DNA of 33,864 bases, from NCBI RefSeq assembly GCF_009711185.1, contig NZ_WMIF01000035.1:1-33864 (forward strand), written 5' to 3'. Position numbers and translations under genes: made by a program. The notes under the pieces are model-generated. The model searched no databases, was not told where the DNA came from, and saw only the letters and a program-made list of their open reading frames with translations. Shown here one piece after another: positions 14,535 through 23,723 of the stretch. This DNA is from Paracoccus limosus. GTDB taxonomy: Bacteria > Pseudomonadota > Alphaproteobacteria > Rhodobacterales > Rhodobacteraceae. Each line of letters starts with the position of its first letter. Positions within the stretch are counted from its first letter, which is position 1.

Positions 14535-15983
14535 ATGGGCGGCGAGATACGCTTTCTGTTGAACGACACCGAGATCCGCCTGAGCGAGGCCGGATCGCGC
14601 GACACCCTTCTGGATTTCCTGCGGCTGGAGCAGCGCCTGACCGGCACCAAAGAGGGCTGCGCCGAAGGCGACTGCGGCGCCTGCACGGTTCTGGTGGGCC
14701 GGCTGCATCACGGCCATCTGCATTACGAGCCGATCAACGCCTGCATCCGGTTCCTCGCCTCGTGCCACGGCTGCCATGTCGTCACCATCGAGCATCTGCG
14801 GGGCCGCGACGGCGGGCTGCATCCGGTTCAGGCCGCGATGGTCGAACATCACGGCAGCCAGTGCGGTTTCTGCACGCCGGGCTTTGTCATGGCGCTTTAC
14901 GGGCTCTGGATGCAGAACCCGCGCCCCGACATGCTGGCGATCGAGACCGCGCTGCAAGGCAACCTCTGCCGCTGCACCGGCTATGAGCCGATCGTGAAGG
15001 CGGCCTTCGCGGCCTCCGAGGCGGGCGGCCAGAACTTCGATGCCCTGACCGTGGAACGCGACCGTGTCACCGCCGCACTGAACGCGATCCCGCGCGAGCG
15101 GGTCGAGGTCGCGCGCGGCAATGACCGCGCCATCCTGCCTGCGGACGCCGCCGATCTGGCGCAGGTGCTGGCCGAAAACCCAAAGGCCACCATCGTCGCG
15201 GGTGCCACCGACGTGGGCCTGTGGGTGACGAAATTCCTGCGTGACATCTCTCCGGCGGTGTTCATCGGCCATCTGACCGACCTGAAGAAAATCGAGATCA
15301 CCCCGGGCCATATCACCATCGGCGCCGGCGTGACCTATTCCGAATTCGAGCCCTTCGTGCTGGCGCATTTCCCCGAGGCGCTGGACTATTGGCGCCGCAT
15401 CGGCGGCTGGCAGGTTCGGAATGCCGGCACCATCGGCGGCAATGTCGCCAATGGCTCGCCCATAGGCGAGACCCCGCCCCTGCTGATCGCGCTGGGTGCC
15501 ACCCTGCGCCTGCGCAGCAGCGCCGGCAGCCGCGATCTGGCCGTCGAGGACTACTTCATCGACTACGGCAAGCAGGACCGCCGCCCCGGCGAATTCCTTG
15601 AATCGATCACCGTGCCGCTGAAGGCCGAAGACGCGCGCATCGCGGCCTACAAGGTCAGCAAGCGCCACCACGCCGATATCACCGCCTCGGCCGCCGCCTT
15701 CCATGTCGAAACCGATGGTGCGACCATCACCTGTGCCCGCGTGGCCTTCGGCGGCATGGCCGCAACGCCCAAGCGCGCGAAAAGCGCCGAGGCCGCGCTG
15801 AAGGGCCAGCCCTTTACCGCCGAAACCTTCGAGGCCGCCGCACAAGCCGTCGCGAATGATTTCCAGCCGCTCAGCGACTGGCGGGCCAGCGCCGAATACC
15901 GCCAGCAACTTGCCGCCAATTTCTTCCGCCGCTTCTGGCTTGAACAGTCGGGCGCCGAACACCGCCTGAGGAGGGTCGAATGA
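14535..15983 (+). CDS. xdhA: Xanthine dehydrogenase, iron-sulfur/FAD subunit
   Basis: XdhA is the electron-transfer subunit of the cytosolic xanthine dehydrogenase that converts hypoxanthine and xanthine to urate with NAD. The 482-residue protein has an N-terminal plant-type [2Fe-2S] domain (Cys42, Cys47, Cys50 in GCAEGDCGAC plus a later Cys). It also has a second all-helical [2Fe-2S] domain (Cys110, Cys113, Cys145, Cys147 in QCGFC and CRCTGY) and an FAD-binding domain (about 195-480, IVAGATDVG and GTIGGNVANGSPIGE). The length and domain order match the Rhodobacter capsulatus small subunit. GAGGA precedes the ATG. The stop overlaps xdhB by four bases (ATGA). Confidence 0.95.
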   Translation: MGGEIRFLLNDTEIRLSEAGSRDTLLDFLRLEQRLTGTKEGCAEGDCGACTVLVGRLHHGHLHYEPINACIRFLASCHGCHVVTIEHLRGRDGGLHPVQAAMVEHHGSQCGFCTPGFVMALYGLWMQNPRPDMLAIETALQGNLCRCTGYEPIVKAAFAASEAGGQNFDALTVERDRVTAALNAIPRERVEVARGNDRAILPADAADLAQVLAENPKATIVAGATDVGLWVTKFLRDISPAVFIGHLTDLKKIEITPGHITIGAGVTYSEFEPFVLAHFPEALDYWRRIGGWQVRNAGTIGGNVANGSPIGETPPLLIALGATLRLRSSAGSRDLAVEDYFIDYGKQDRRPGEFLESITVPLKAEDARIAAYKVSKRHHADITASAAAFHVETDGATITCARVAFGGMAATPKRAKSAEAALKGQPFTAETFEAAAQAVANDFQPLSDWRASAEYRQQLAANFFRRFWLEQSGAEHRLRRVE

Positions 15984-18277
15984 AACAGGACGTTTTCGTG
16001 AAGGGCGCCGCACATACCTCGATCATCCATGACAGTGCGGTCAAGCATGTGACCGGGCAGGCCGATTACACCGACGATCTGATGATGCCCGAGGGCACGT
16101 TGCACGGCTATCTGGGGCTCTCCTCGGTCGCGCATGGTCGCATCACAACGATGGATCTGGACGCGGTGCGCAAGGCGCCGGGCGTGCATCTGGTGCTGAC
16201 CGCCGAGGACATTCCCGGCGTCAACGACATCAGCCCCAATGGCCTGCATGACGACCCGGTCTTTGCCACGCCCGAGGTGCAGTTCCTGGGCCAGCCGATC
16301 TTTGCCGTCATCGCCGAAACCCGCGATCAGGCGCGACGCGCCTGCCAGCTGGCGCGCGTCGAATATGACGAACTGCCCTTTTCGCTGGATGCCATTGCGG
16401 CGCGGGATGCCGGGATGGGCTATGTCACTAAGCCCCTGAAACTGGCGCGCGGCGACATGGCGGAAATGGAGAGCGCCCCGAAAAAGCTGCAGGGCCGCCT
16501 GACCGTCGGCGGGCAGGAACACTTCTATCTGGAAAGCCAGATCGCCTTTGCCATCCCCGGCGAGGATGACGAGGTGATCGTCAACACCTCGACCCAGCAC
16601 CCCAGCGAGGTGCAGCATATGGTCGCGCATGTCCTGGACATCCCCTCGAACGCGGTGGTGGTGCAGGTGCGGCGCATGGGCGGCGGCTTTGGCGGCAAGG
16701 AATCGCAGATGAACGTGTTCTGCGTCACCGCCGCCCTGGCCGCGAAAAAGCTGAAACGGCCGGTCAAGGTCCGCCCCGACCGCGACGACGATTTCCAGAT
16801 CACCGGCAAGCGGCATGATTTCGTCATCGACTACAGCTGCGGTTATGACGAGACCGGCAAGATCCACGCGGTCGACGCCGATTTCTACGCCCGCTGCGGC
16901 TTTTCGGCCGACCTCTCCGGCCCTGTCACCGACCGCGCGCTGTTCCATGCCGACAACGCCTATTACTATCCGGCGGTCGAGCTGCGCAGCCATCCGATGA
17001 AGACGAATACTGTCTCGAACACCGCGTTTCGCGGCTTTGGCGGCCCGCAAGGCGTCATCATGGCCGAGCGCATCGTCGAGGACATCGCCTATGCACTGCG
17101 GCGTGATCCGCTGGAGATCCGCAAGCGCAACCTTTATGAAAACGGCCAGCTCACCCCCTATCATCAAGAGGTCGAGGATCAGATCCTGCCGCGCCTCTTC
17201 GAGGAGCTTGAAGCCAGCAGCGATTACCACGCCCGCCGTCAGGCCGTGCTGGATTTCAACGCCCGTGGCGGCACCATCCGCAAGGGCATCGCCCTGACCC
17301 CGGTGAAATTCGGCATCAGCTTTACCGCGACCTGGTACAATCAGGCCGGCGCGCTGATCCATATTTACTCGGACGGCTCGATCCACCTGAACCACGGTGG
17401 CACCGAGATGGGTCAGGGCCTGAACACCAAGGTGGCGCAGGTCGTGGCCGAGGCTCTGGGCGTCGACATCGGCCGCATCAGGATCACCAAGACCACCACC
17501 GAGAAAGTGCCCAACACCTCGGCCACGGCGGCGTCCTCGGGGTCGGACCTGAACGGCATGGCCGCGCTCAATGCCTGCGAGCAGCTGCTGGCGCGGCTGG
17601 CGACCTTTGCCGCCGAGACGCGCGGCATCGCCCCCGAACAGGTCAGCATCGGCGAAACCGTCCGAATCGGTGACGAAAACCTGCCCTTTGCCGATTTCAT
17701 CCGATCCGCCTATCTGGCGAGGGTGCAACTGTCGGCGGCGGGCTTTTACAAGACGCCGAAAATCCACTGGAACCGCGACACCGGGCGCGGGCGGCCCTTC
17801 TATTACTACGCCTATGGCGCCGCCTGCGCCGAGGTCTCGGTCGATACGCTGACCGGCGAATATGTCGTGGAACGCGCCGATGTGCTCCACGACGTGGGCC
17901 GCTCGCTGAACCCGGCGCTGGACAAGGGTCAGGTCGAGGGCGCCTTTATCCAGGGCATGGGCTGGCTGACCTCCGAGGAACTCTGGTGGGATGCCAAGGG
18001 CCGGCTGCGCACGCATGCGCCCTCTACCTACAAGATCCCGCTGGCCTCGGACCGGCCCAAGATCTTCAACGTGGCCTTGGCCGATTGGTCGGTGAATCGC
18101 GAAAACACCATCAAGCGCTCCAAGGCCGTGGGCGAGCCGCCCTTCATGCTGCCGATCTGCGTGTTCCAGGCGCTGAACATGGCCGTGGCCAGCTTCAACG
18201 ATTACCGTGAAAACCCGCGCATCGACGCCCCCGCCACGCCCGAGCGTGTGCTGATGGCCATCGAGAACCTCAGATGA
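15980..18277 (+). CDS. xdhB: Xanthine dehydrogenase, molybdopterin subunit
   Basis: XdhB holds the molybdenum cofactor and the purine-binding active site. The 765-residue protein has GGGFGGKE (near 235) for cofactor binding, FRGFGGPQG with the substrate-binding arginine (near 350), GTEMGQGLNTK (near 475) and the catalytic base Glu719 in AVGEPPFML, equivalent to Glu730 of R. capsulatus XdhB. All key residues are present, so it should be an active purine hydroxylase. It overlaps xdhA by four bases upstream and xdhC by four bases downstream, so the three are translationally coupled. Confidence 0.96.
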   Translation: MKQDVFVKGAAHTSIIHDSAVKHVTGQADYTDDLMMPEGTLHGYLGLSSVAHGRITTMDLDAVRKAPGVHLVLTAEDIPGVNDISPNGLHDDPVFATPEVQFLGQPIFAVIAETRDQARRACQLARVEYDELPFSLDAIAARDAGMGYVTKPLKLARGDMAEMESAPKKLQGRLTVGGQEHFYLESQIAFAIPGEDDEVIVNTSTQHPSEVQHMVAHVLDIPSNAVVVQVRRMGGGFGGKESQMNVFCVTAALAAKKLKRPVKVRPDRDDDFQITGKRHDFVIDYSCGYDETGKIHAVDADFYARCGFSADLSGPVTDRALFHADNAYYYPAVELRSHPMKTNTVSNTAFRGFGGPQGVIMAERIVEDIAYALRRDPLEIRKRNLYENGQLTPYHQEVEDQILPRLFEELEASSDYHARRQAVLDFNARGGTIRKGIALTPVKFGISFTATWYNQAGALIHIYSDGSIHLNHGGTEMGQGLNTKVAQVVAEALGVDIGRIRITKTTTEKVPNTSATAASSGSDLNGMAALNACEQLLARLATFAAETRGIAPEQVSIGETVRIGDENLPFADFIRSAYLARVQLSAAGFYKTPKIHWNRDTGRGRPFYYYAYGAACAEVSVDTLTGEYVVERADVLHDVGRSLNPALDKGQVEGAFIQGMGWLTSEELWWDAKGRLRTHAPSTYKIPLASDRPKIFNVALADWSVNRENTIKRSKAVGEPPFMLPICVFQALNMAVASFNDYRENPRIDAPATPERVLMAIENLR

Positions 18278-19017
18278 TCCGGGTCGAGATCACCCGCGCG
18301 CGTGGCTCCGTCCCGCGCGAGGCGGGGGCGGTGATGACCGTCACCCCCGAGGCCACGCAAGGCACGATCGGCGGCGGCCAGCTGGAATATATGGCCATCG
18401 ACCGCGCCCGGCAGATGCTGGCGCGCCACGAAACCACCGCGACGATGGACGTGCCGCTCGGCCCCGAGATCGGCCAGTGCTGCGGCGGCCGGGTGGAACT
18501 GGCGCTGACCCATGTCGACAGCCAGCCGGCCGCGCCCGAACATCCGCAGGTGCTGATCTTTGGCGCGGGCCATGTCGGCCGGGCGCTCGCCAAGGCGCTG
18601 ACCCTTTTGCCGCTGCGGCCGATCCTGATCGACCAGCGCAGCCATGAACTGGCGCAGGCGACGAGCGAAACCCGCCTGACCCCCCTGCCCGAGGCCGAGA
18701 TCCGCGCCGCCCCATTCGGCACCTGCGTCGTCATCCTGACCCATGACCACGCCTTGGACTTCCTGCTCGCAGCCGAGGCGCTGCGCCGCCTCGACGCCCC
18801 CTATATCGGCATGATCGGCAGCGCGACCAAGCTCGCCCAATTCCGTCGCTTCGCCCGCGCTCAGGGGCTTGATACCGACCGCCTGACCTGCCCCATTGGC
18901 GCCGGCTGGTCCAAGGACAAGCGCCCCGAAATCATCGCCGCCTTCACCGCCGCCGAGATCATCGGCAGGCTGACCCAAACCGTTTCACCATTTGAAAAAT
19001 ACCCATGCGACAGCTGA
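18274..19017 (+). CDS. xdhC: XdhC, molybdenum cofactor insertion/sulfuration chaperone
   Basis: XdhC binds molybdenum cofactor, helps its sulfuration and delivers it to XdhB, and it is not part of the final enzyme. The 247-residue protein has the N-terminal XdhC/CoxI domain (TRARGSVPREAGA, TIGGGQLEY, QCCGGRVEL with the Cys pair) and a C-terminal Rossmann domain (VLIFGAGHVGRALAKAL, YIGMIGSATK). It starts directly at the first strand and is shorter at the N-terminus than many XdhC proteins by roughly 20-30 residues. The ATG overlapping the xdhB stop supports this start. It overlaps guaD by 13 bp. Confidence 0.93.
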   Translation: MIRVEITRARGSVPREAGAVMTVTPEATQGTIGGGQLEYMAIDRARQMLARHETTATMDVPLGPEIGQCCGGRVELALTHVDSQPAAPEHPQVLIFGAGHVGRALAKALTLLPLRPILIDQRSHELAQATSETRLTPLPEAEIRAAPFGTCVVILTHDHALDFLLAAEALRRLDAPYIGMIGSATKLAQFRRFARAQGLDTDRLTCPIGAGWSKDKRPEIIAAFTAAEIIGRLTQTVSPFEKYPCDS

Positions 19018-20282
19018 TCCGGGGGCGCACGCTCTCCTTCCATGCCGACCCCACCGACACCGAGAACGCCTTCACCTATCACGAGGACGGCGCGATCATC
19101 ACCGACAACGGCCGCATCGCCGCCATCGGCACCTATGCCGATCTGCAAGAACCCGGCCTGGCGGAAATCGACAACCGCCCGCATCTGATCCTGCCGGGCT
19201 TCATCGACACCCATATCCATTTCCCGCAGGTGCAGGTGGTGGCCAGCTGGGGCGCGCAGCTTCTGGACTGGCTCAACACCTATACCTTTCCCGAGGAATC
19301 GCGCTTTGCCCAGCAAGGCCACGCCCCGCAAATGGCCGAGCATTTCCTGAACCTGCTGCTGGCGCATGGCACCACCACGGCAGTCGCCTATTGCTCGGTC
19401 CACAAGCAATCCGCCGAAGCGCTGTTCTCGGCCGCCCATGCCCGCAACATGGCGATGATCGCCGGCAAGGTGATGATGGACCGCAACGCCCCCGAGGGCG
19501 TGCTGGACACCCCGCAATCGGGCTATGACGACAGCAAGGCGCTGATCGAAAAATGGCATCGCACCGGGCGCCAGCGCTATGCCATCACGCCGCGCTTTGC
19601 CATCACCTCGACGCCCGAGCAGATGCAGATGACCGGCCAACTGGTGCGCGAACATCCCGATTGCCACATCCAGACGCATCTGTCGGAAAACCGCGACGAG
19701 ATCGCCTTCACACTCAGCCTTTACCCCAAGGCGCGCGACTATCTCGACATCTATGAGACTTACGGGCTTCTGGGCGACAAGATCCTGCTTGGCCATTCGA
19801 TCCACCTCGAAGAGCGCGAGATCGCCCGAATGGCCGAGACCGACAGCCATCCGGTCTTCTGCCCGACCTCGAACCTGTTCCTTGGCTCCGGCCTTTTCGA
19901 CGAAGGCGGGTTGCGCGCGCGCGGCATCTCCTCGGGGATTGCCACCGACATCGGCGGCGGCACCAGCTATTCCATGCTGCAGACCCTGAACGAGGGCTAC
20001 AAGATCCTGCAGTTGCGCGGCCAGAAACTGCACCCCTTTGCCGCCTTCCATTGGGCGACGCGCGGCAATGCCTGCGTCTTGGGGATGGAGAACGAAATCG
20101 GCACCCTCGCCCCTGGCTCAATGGCCGATCTGGTGGTGCTCGACAGCCGCGCCACCCCCGCCATGGCGCTGCGCATGGAGCGCGCCACCACGCTGGCCGA
20201 AGAGCTGTTCATCCTGCAAATCATGGGCGACGACCGCAGCGTGGCCCAGACCTATGTCGCCGGCCAGCCGATGCTGGGCTGA
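19005..20282 (+). CDS. guaD: Guanine deaminase
   Basis: GuaD hydrolyses guanine to xanthine and ammonia, feeding the xanthine dehydrogenase encoded just upstream. The 425-residue protein is an amidohydrolase with a mononuclear zinc site: PGFIDTHIHFPQ (HxH, about 67-71), QTHLSENRDE, LGHSIHLEE and ATDIGGGTSYSML (metal Asp). PQVQVVASWGAQLLDWLNTYTFPEE is typical of bacterial GuaD. The start overlaps the end of xdhC by 13 bp, so it belongs to the same operon. A different amidohydrolase of the window (7480) is the 8-oxoguanine type. A shared bidirectional terminator follows. Confidence 0.95.
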   Translation: MRQLIRGRTLSFHADPTDTENAFTYHEDGAIITDNGRIAAIGTYADLQEPGLAEIDNRPHLILPGFIDTHIHFPQVQVVASWGAQLLDWLNTYTFPEESRFAQQGHAPQMAEHFLNLLLAHGTTTAVAYCSVHKQSAEALFSAAHARNMAMIAGKVMMDRNAPEGVLDTPQSGYDDSKALIEKWHRTGRQRYAITPRFAITSTPEQMQMTGQLVREHPDCHIQTHLSENRDEIAFTLSLYPKARDYLDIYETYGLLGDKILLGHSIHLEEREIARMAETDSHPVFCPTSNLFLGSGLFDEGGLRARGISSGIATDIGGGTSYSMLQTLNEGYKILQLRGQKLHPFAAFHWATRGNACVLGMENEIGTLAPGSMADLVVLDSRATPAMALRMERATTLAEELFILQIMGDDRSVAQTYVAGQPMLG

Positions 20283-20294
20283 CGGGGCATGAAA

Positions 20295-20325
20295 AAGCCG
20301 CGCCCTGCTTGTGCAGGCGCGGCTT
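20295..20325. terminator. Bidirectional terminator between guaD and gapR
   Basis: Arms 20295-20308 and 20313-20325 pair over 13 bp with one bulged C and a 4-base loop. On the minus strand the stem is followed by T bases (complement of the A run at 20292-20296), making it a good gapR terminator. On the plus strand it ends the xdh-guaD transcript less strongly. Confidence 0.75.
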
Positions 20326-20349
20326 GATCCTGCGCGGCGCCCCGAGGGC

Positions 20350-20592
20350 TCAGCGCATGCCGAGCGCCTCTTTATAGACTTCCAGCACGGCTTCCTCTTC
20401 GGCCAGATCGTCCTTGTTCTTCTTGCGCAGCGAGATGATGGTCTTCAGCGCCTTGGTGTCATAACCGCGACCCTTGCTTTCGCTGTAGACCTCTTTGATC
20501 TGCTCGGCGATGTCCTTCTTTTCCTGTTCCAGATGTTCGATGCGCTCGACAAACTGGCGCAGTTCATCCGCAGTGACCTGATAGGCGTCCAT
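20350..20592 (-). CDS. gapR: GapR-family nucleoid-associated protein (DUF2312)
   Basis: GapR is a small alphaproteobacterial DNA-binding protein that, in Caulobacter, binds overtwisted, A/T-rich DNA and helps type II topoisomerases ahead of replication and transcription. The 80-residue protein is mainly a charged coiled coil (residues about 10-50, LRQFVERIEHLEQEKKDIAEQ) followed by the conserved KEVYSESKGRGYDTKALKTIISLRKK segment that carries the DNA-binding lysines. The start ATG at 20592 has AAAGGGA upstream. The frame is open far beyond, but only this part is conserved. It is divergent from the small membrane gene at 20713. Confidence 0.92.
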   Translation of the reverse strand: MDAYQVTADELRQFVERIEHLEQEKKDIAEQIKEVYSESKGRGYDTKALKTIISLRKKNKDDLAEEEAVLEVYKEALGMR

Positions 20593-20712
20593 TGCTAGCC
20601 ATCCCTTTCCGTGGAGCACGACGCCCCACATCCGTGCCGTTTCGCGCCGGTCTAGGCGGTCTTGCGGGCGGGTGCAATCATCGCTAGGCCCAAACCCAGC
20701 AAGGAGGCAGGC

Positions 20713-20940
20713 ATGACGATTTGGGACGGGCTGATCTGGGGCGGAACCGCCCTGACTGCGGTGGGTCTGGTGGCGCTGGTCTGGTGCATCATCAGCGCCG
20801 CGCGCGCCAAGGCGCGGGTCACCGATGACGCCACCATGCGCGAGCTGATGCGCCGCGTCATGGTCGTGAATATGGCGGCGCTGGCGGCCTCGGTCCTTGG
20901 GCTGATGTTCGTGGTGCTTGGCATCATGCTGGGGCGCTAG
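20713..20940 (+). CDS. Small two-helix membrane protein
   Basis: The function is unknown. The 75-residue protein has two predicted membrane segments (about 8-28 and 51-72) separated by a charged loop (RAKARVTDDATMRELMRR). Similar short proteins are commonly found next to dtd in Rhodobacterales as far as I recall. AAGGAGG (20701-20707) gives a strong ribosome-binding site. It ends 3 bp before dtd, so the two are probably co-transcribed. Confidence 0.8.
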   Translation: MTIWDGLIWGGTALTAVGLVALVWCIISAARAKARVTDDATMRELMRRVMVVNMAALAASVLGLMFVVLGIMLGR

Positions 20941-20943
20941 ATC

Positions 20944-21393
20944 ATGCGGGCCCTGATCCAACGTGTCACCGAAGCCAGCGTCACCATCGACGGCGAAACC
21001 GTGGGCCGCATCGGCGCCGGGCTGATGGTGCTGGTCTGCGCCATGCAGGGCGATCCCGAGGATGCGCCCGAAAAGCTGGCCGCCCGCATCGCCAAGCTGC
21101 GCATCTTTCGTGACGAGGCCGGCAAGATGAACCGCTCGGTCAGCGATATCGGCGGCGCGGTGCTGGTGGTCAGCCAGTTCACCCTGGCCGCCGACACCCG
21201 CACCGGCAACCGCCCCGGTTTCTCCAGCGCCGAGGCCCCGGCACGCGGCGAGGCGCTGTATCTGCGCTTTGCCGAAAGCCTGCGCACATTGGGCCTGCCG
21301 GTCCAGACCGGACGCTTTGGCGCCGATATGGCGGTGGCGCTGGTCAATGACGGGCCGGTGACGATCTGGATGGACAGCACCGACCGCAGTTAG
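20944..21393 (+). CDS. dtd: D-aminoacyl-tRNA deacylase
   Basis: Dtd removes D-amino acids (and misattached glycine) from tRNA, a translation quality-control step. The 149-residue protein is full length, with [20 protein letters not shown] (the SQxxL motif) and VNDGPVTI carrying the cross-subunit Gly-cisPro dipeptide. [18 protein letters not shown] is the usual N-terminus. It starts 3 bp after the small membrane protein gene. Confidence 0.96.
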   Translation: MRALIQRVTEASVTIDGETVGRIGAGLMVLVCAMQGDPEDAPEKLAARIAKLRIFRDEAGKMNRSVSDIGGAVLVVSQFTLAADTRTGNRPGFSSAEAPARGEALYLRFAESLRTLGLPVQTGRFGADMAVALVNDGPVTIWMDSTDRS

Positions 21394-21412
21394 ACTTATC
21401 CCCACGCAACTG

Positions 21413-21441
21413 TTGACTTTCAGGCGCGGACAGCCGATATG
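21413..21441 (+). promoter_or_regulatory. Candidate promoter of the helicase gene with long leader
   Basis: TTGACT (21413-21418), 17 bases and GATATG (21436-21441) would start RNA near 21448 and leave a leader of about 200 bases. The 21394-21650 gap otherwise holds only G+C-rich sequence. A long leader is common for DEAD-box helicase genes that are cold- or self-regulated, but nothing here proves it. Confidence 0.4.
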
Positions 21442-21650
21442 CGTCGGGTTGCCGCCCGCTGCCGCGTGAGCAGCCGACGCCCCTTGCGTCAGGTCGGCAC
21501 CATTTTCCGGTTTCCCATTCACGCGGGGAGGCTTGCGGGCAGACCGTATCTCGCCCGCCCCTCGCAACCCGCCGCGCGGCCCGGATCCTCCGGCACGCGG
21601 CCCCTTGTCCTCGTGCGCCGATACGGCTGGCGGCGGGGCCGAAAGACGAC

Positions 21651-23078
21651 ATGACTGAGCAATCCAGCCGCCCGAACCGTTCGGGCAAACCCCGCCAGCA
21701 CGGCGAGAACCCCTCGCGTGGCGGCAAGCCGCAATTCCGCGGCGGCAATGCCAAGCCGACCACCGCGCACCGCCGCCTGCGCGACGAGCCCGAGGAAAAA
21801 TTCATCCGCCGGGCCATCCCCGATATCGACACGCCCTTTACCCGCATGGGCATCGACGCCCGCGTGGCGGTGAACCTGCCGCCGATGGGCATTGATGCGC
21901 CCTCGCCCATTCAGGAAAAGGCCATCCCCGGCATCGTCGAGGGTCGTGACCTTCTGGGCCTTGCCCAGACCGGCACCGGCAAGACGGCGGCCTTTGGCCT
22001 GCCGATGCTGACGCGCCTGCTGAACATCGGACGCAAGCCCGAGCCCAAGACCTGCCGCGCGCTGATTCTGGCGCCGACGCGCGAACTGGCCACCCAGATC
22101 GCCGAAAACATCGACGCCTATGCCGCCGGAACGCCGATCCGGCAGTTCCGCGTTGTGGGCGGGGCCTCGATCAATGTGCAGACCATGCGCATGGAACGTG
22201 GCGTCGATGTGCTGATCGCCACCCCCGGCCGCCTGATCGACCTGATCGAGCGCGGCGCGGTCGATCTGTCGCAGACCAAATATCTGGTTCTGGACGAGGC
22301 CGACCAGATGCTGGACATCGGCTTTATCCACGCGCTGCGCCGCATCGCCAAGATGCTGCCGCGTGAACGTCAGACGCTGCTGTTCTCGGCCACCATGCCG
22401 AAACTGATGGAAGAGCTGGCCGAAAGCTATCTGACCGATCCGCTGAAAGTGGCCGTGAACCCTCCGGGGCAGGCCGCCGCCAAGATCGAACAGGGCGTGC
22501 ATTTCGTCAATCAGGGCGACAAGGCGACGCTTTTGGCCGAATATCTGGCCAAGCACCGCGACGAGCTGGCCATCGTCTTTGGCCGCACCAAGCATGGCTC
22601 GGAAAAGCTGTCGAAGCTGCTGGAGAAATGGGGCTACAAGGTCGCCGCCATCCACGGCAACAAATCGCAGGGCCAGCGCGAGCGCGCCCTGGCCGGCTTC
22701 CGCGCCGGTGAGACCAAGGTTCTGGTCGCGACCGACGTGGCCGCGCGTGGTCTGGACATCCCCGAGGTGGCGCATGTCTATAACTACGATCTGCCCAACG
22801 TGCCGGAAAACTATGTCCACCGCATCGGCCGCACCGCGCGCGCCGGTCGCGACGGCCGCGCCATCGCCTTTTGCGCCCCGGCGGAAATCGGCGAGCTGCG
22901 CGCCATCGAAAAGGCGATGAAGTCGCAGATCCCGGTGGTCGGCGGCGAGGTCCCCTTCGAGGCGGCCAAGATCCGCGAACGCGGCGGCCCGGCCGGCCGT
23001 GGCGCTGCGGGTCAGGATGCGCGCAAACGTCCGGCACGCCGCCCGTCGCGCGCGCCGAAATCGACCCAGCGCACCTGA
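21651..23078 (+). CDS. rhlE: DEAD-box RNA helicase, RhlE-like
   Basis: The enzyme unwinds short RNA duplexes with ATP and acts in ribosome assembly or RNA decay. The 475-residue protein has a charged, glycine/arginine-rich N-terminal tail (1-50) and the Q motif near PSPIQEKAIP (84-93). It has motif I AQTGTGKT (105-112), PTRELA, DEAD at 215-218, SAT, and ATDVAARGLDIP and HRIGRTARAG in the second RecA domain. The C-terminal 60 residues are basic (RKRPARRPSRAP), a usual RNA-binding tail. The exact subfamily (RhlE versus other) is moderately sure. A hairpin follows at 23094-23116. Confidence 0.92.
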   Translation: MTEQSSRPNRSGKPRQHGENPSRGGKPQFRGGNAKPTTAHRRLRDEPEEKFIRRAIPDIDTPFTRMGIDARVAVNLPPMGIDAPSPIQEKAIPGIVEGRDLLGLAQTGTGKTAAFGLPMLTRLLNIGRKPEPKTCRALILAPTRELATQIAENIDAYAAGTPIRQFRVVGGASINVQTMRMERGVDVLIATPGRLIDLIERGAVDLSQTKYLVLDEADQMLDIGFIHALRRIAKMLPRERQTLLFSATMPKLMEELAESYLTDPLKVAVNPPGQAAAKIEQGVHFVNQGDKATLLAEYLAKHRDELAIVFGRTKHGSEKLSKLLEKWGYKVAAIHGNKSQGQRERALAGFRAGETKVLVATDVAARGLDIPEVAHVYNYDLPNVPENYVHRIGRTARAGRDGRAIAFCAPAEIGELRAIEKAMKSQIPVVGGEVPFEAAKIRERGGPAGRGAAGQDARKRPARRPSRAPKSTQRT

Positions 23079-23093
23079 CCGCGCAAAAACGTG

Positions 23094-23116
23094 AGCCACG
23101 GCCTTGCGCCGTGGCT
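23094..23116 (+). terminator. Hairpin between the helicase gene and tdk
   Basis: AGCCACGGC (23094-23102) and GCCGTGGCT (23108-23116) form a perfect 9-bp stem with a 5-base loop 16 bp after the helicase stop. Only TT follows, so termination on the plus strand is probably partial. Confidence 0.5.
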
Positions 23117-23150
23117 TGCGGCCTGCGGGCCCGCACGGCTATCTGCCGGC

Positions 23151-23723
23151 ATGGCCAAGCTTTATTTTCACTATTCGACGATGAATGCCGGCAAGAGCAC
23201 GCTCTTGCTGCAAGCGGCCTACAATTACCGCGAACGTGGCATGGCGACGCTTTTGCTGACGGCGGCGCTGGATGATCGTGCCGGTCCCGGCGTGATCGCC
23301 AGCCGCATCGGCATCAGCCAGCCCGCCACCGCCTTTACCCCGCAAACCGATCTCTTCGCCCTGATCGCCTCGGTCCGGGATTGCGCCTGCGTCTTTGTGG
23401 ACGAGGCGCAATTCCTGACCGAGGCACAGGCATGGCAACTGGCCCGCGCCGCCGACGATCTGGGCGTGCCGGTGATGTGCTATGGGCTGCGGGTGGATTT
23501 TCGCGGGCAATTGTTTCCGGGTTCGGCGGCGCTGCTGGCCTGGGCCGACGATCTGCGCGAGGTGCGCACCATCTGTCATTGCGGGCGCAAGGCCACCATG
23601 GTCGTGCGTCAGGATGCGCAGGGCCGCGTGCTGCGCGATGGCGCCCAGGTGCAGATCGGCGGAAATGAAACCTATGTCTCGCTTTGCCGCCGGCATTGGC
23701 GCGAAGCCCTGGGAGAAACCTGA
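23151..23723 (+). CDS. tdk: Thymidine kinase (type II, zinc-containing)
   Basis: Tdk phosphorylates thymidine for the dTTP salvage pathway. The 190-residue protein has the P-loop STMNAGKS (9-16), the Walker B-like VDEAQFL (about 83-89) and the four zinc-binding residues Cys142, Cys144, Cys179 and His182. ATG at 23151 gives the family N-terminus [16 protein letters not shown]. The frame is open upstream. The stop overlaps the start of the next gene by one base (TGATG). Confidence 0.95.
   Translation: MAKLYFHYSTMNAGKSTLLLQAAYNYRERGMATLLLTAALDDRAGPGVIASRIGISQPATAFTPQTDLFALIASVRDCACVFVDEAQFLTEAQAWQLARAADDLGVPVMCYGLRVDFRGQLFPGSAALLAWADDLREVRTICHCGRKATMVVRQDAQGRVLRDGAQVQIGGNETYVSLCRRHWREALGET

Noticed and set aside
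15647..18016. 789-codon minus-strand frame opposite xdhA/xdhB
   Set aside because: Shadow of the xanthine dehydrogenase genes, which carry all catalytic residues.
21439..21654. 71-codon plus-strand frame ending in a 4-base overlap with the helicase start
   Set aside because: It is arginine-rich with no motif, and its ATG lies within the proposed -10 box, so it would not be transcribed. Chance frame.
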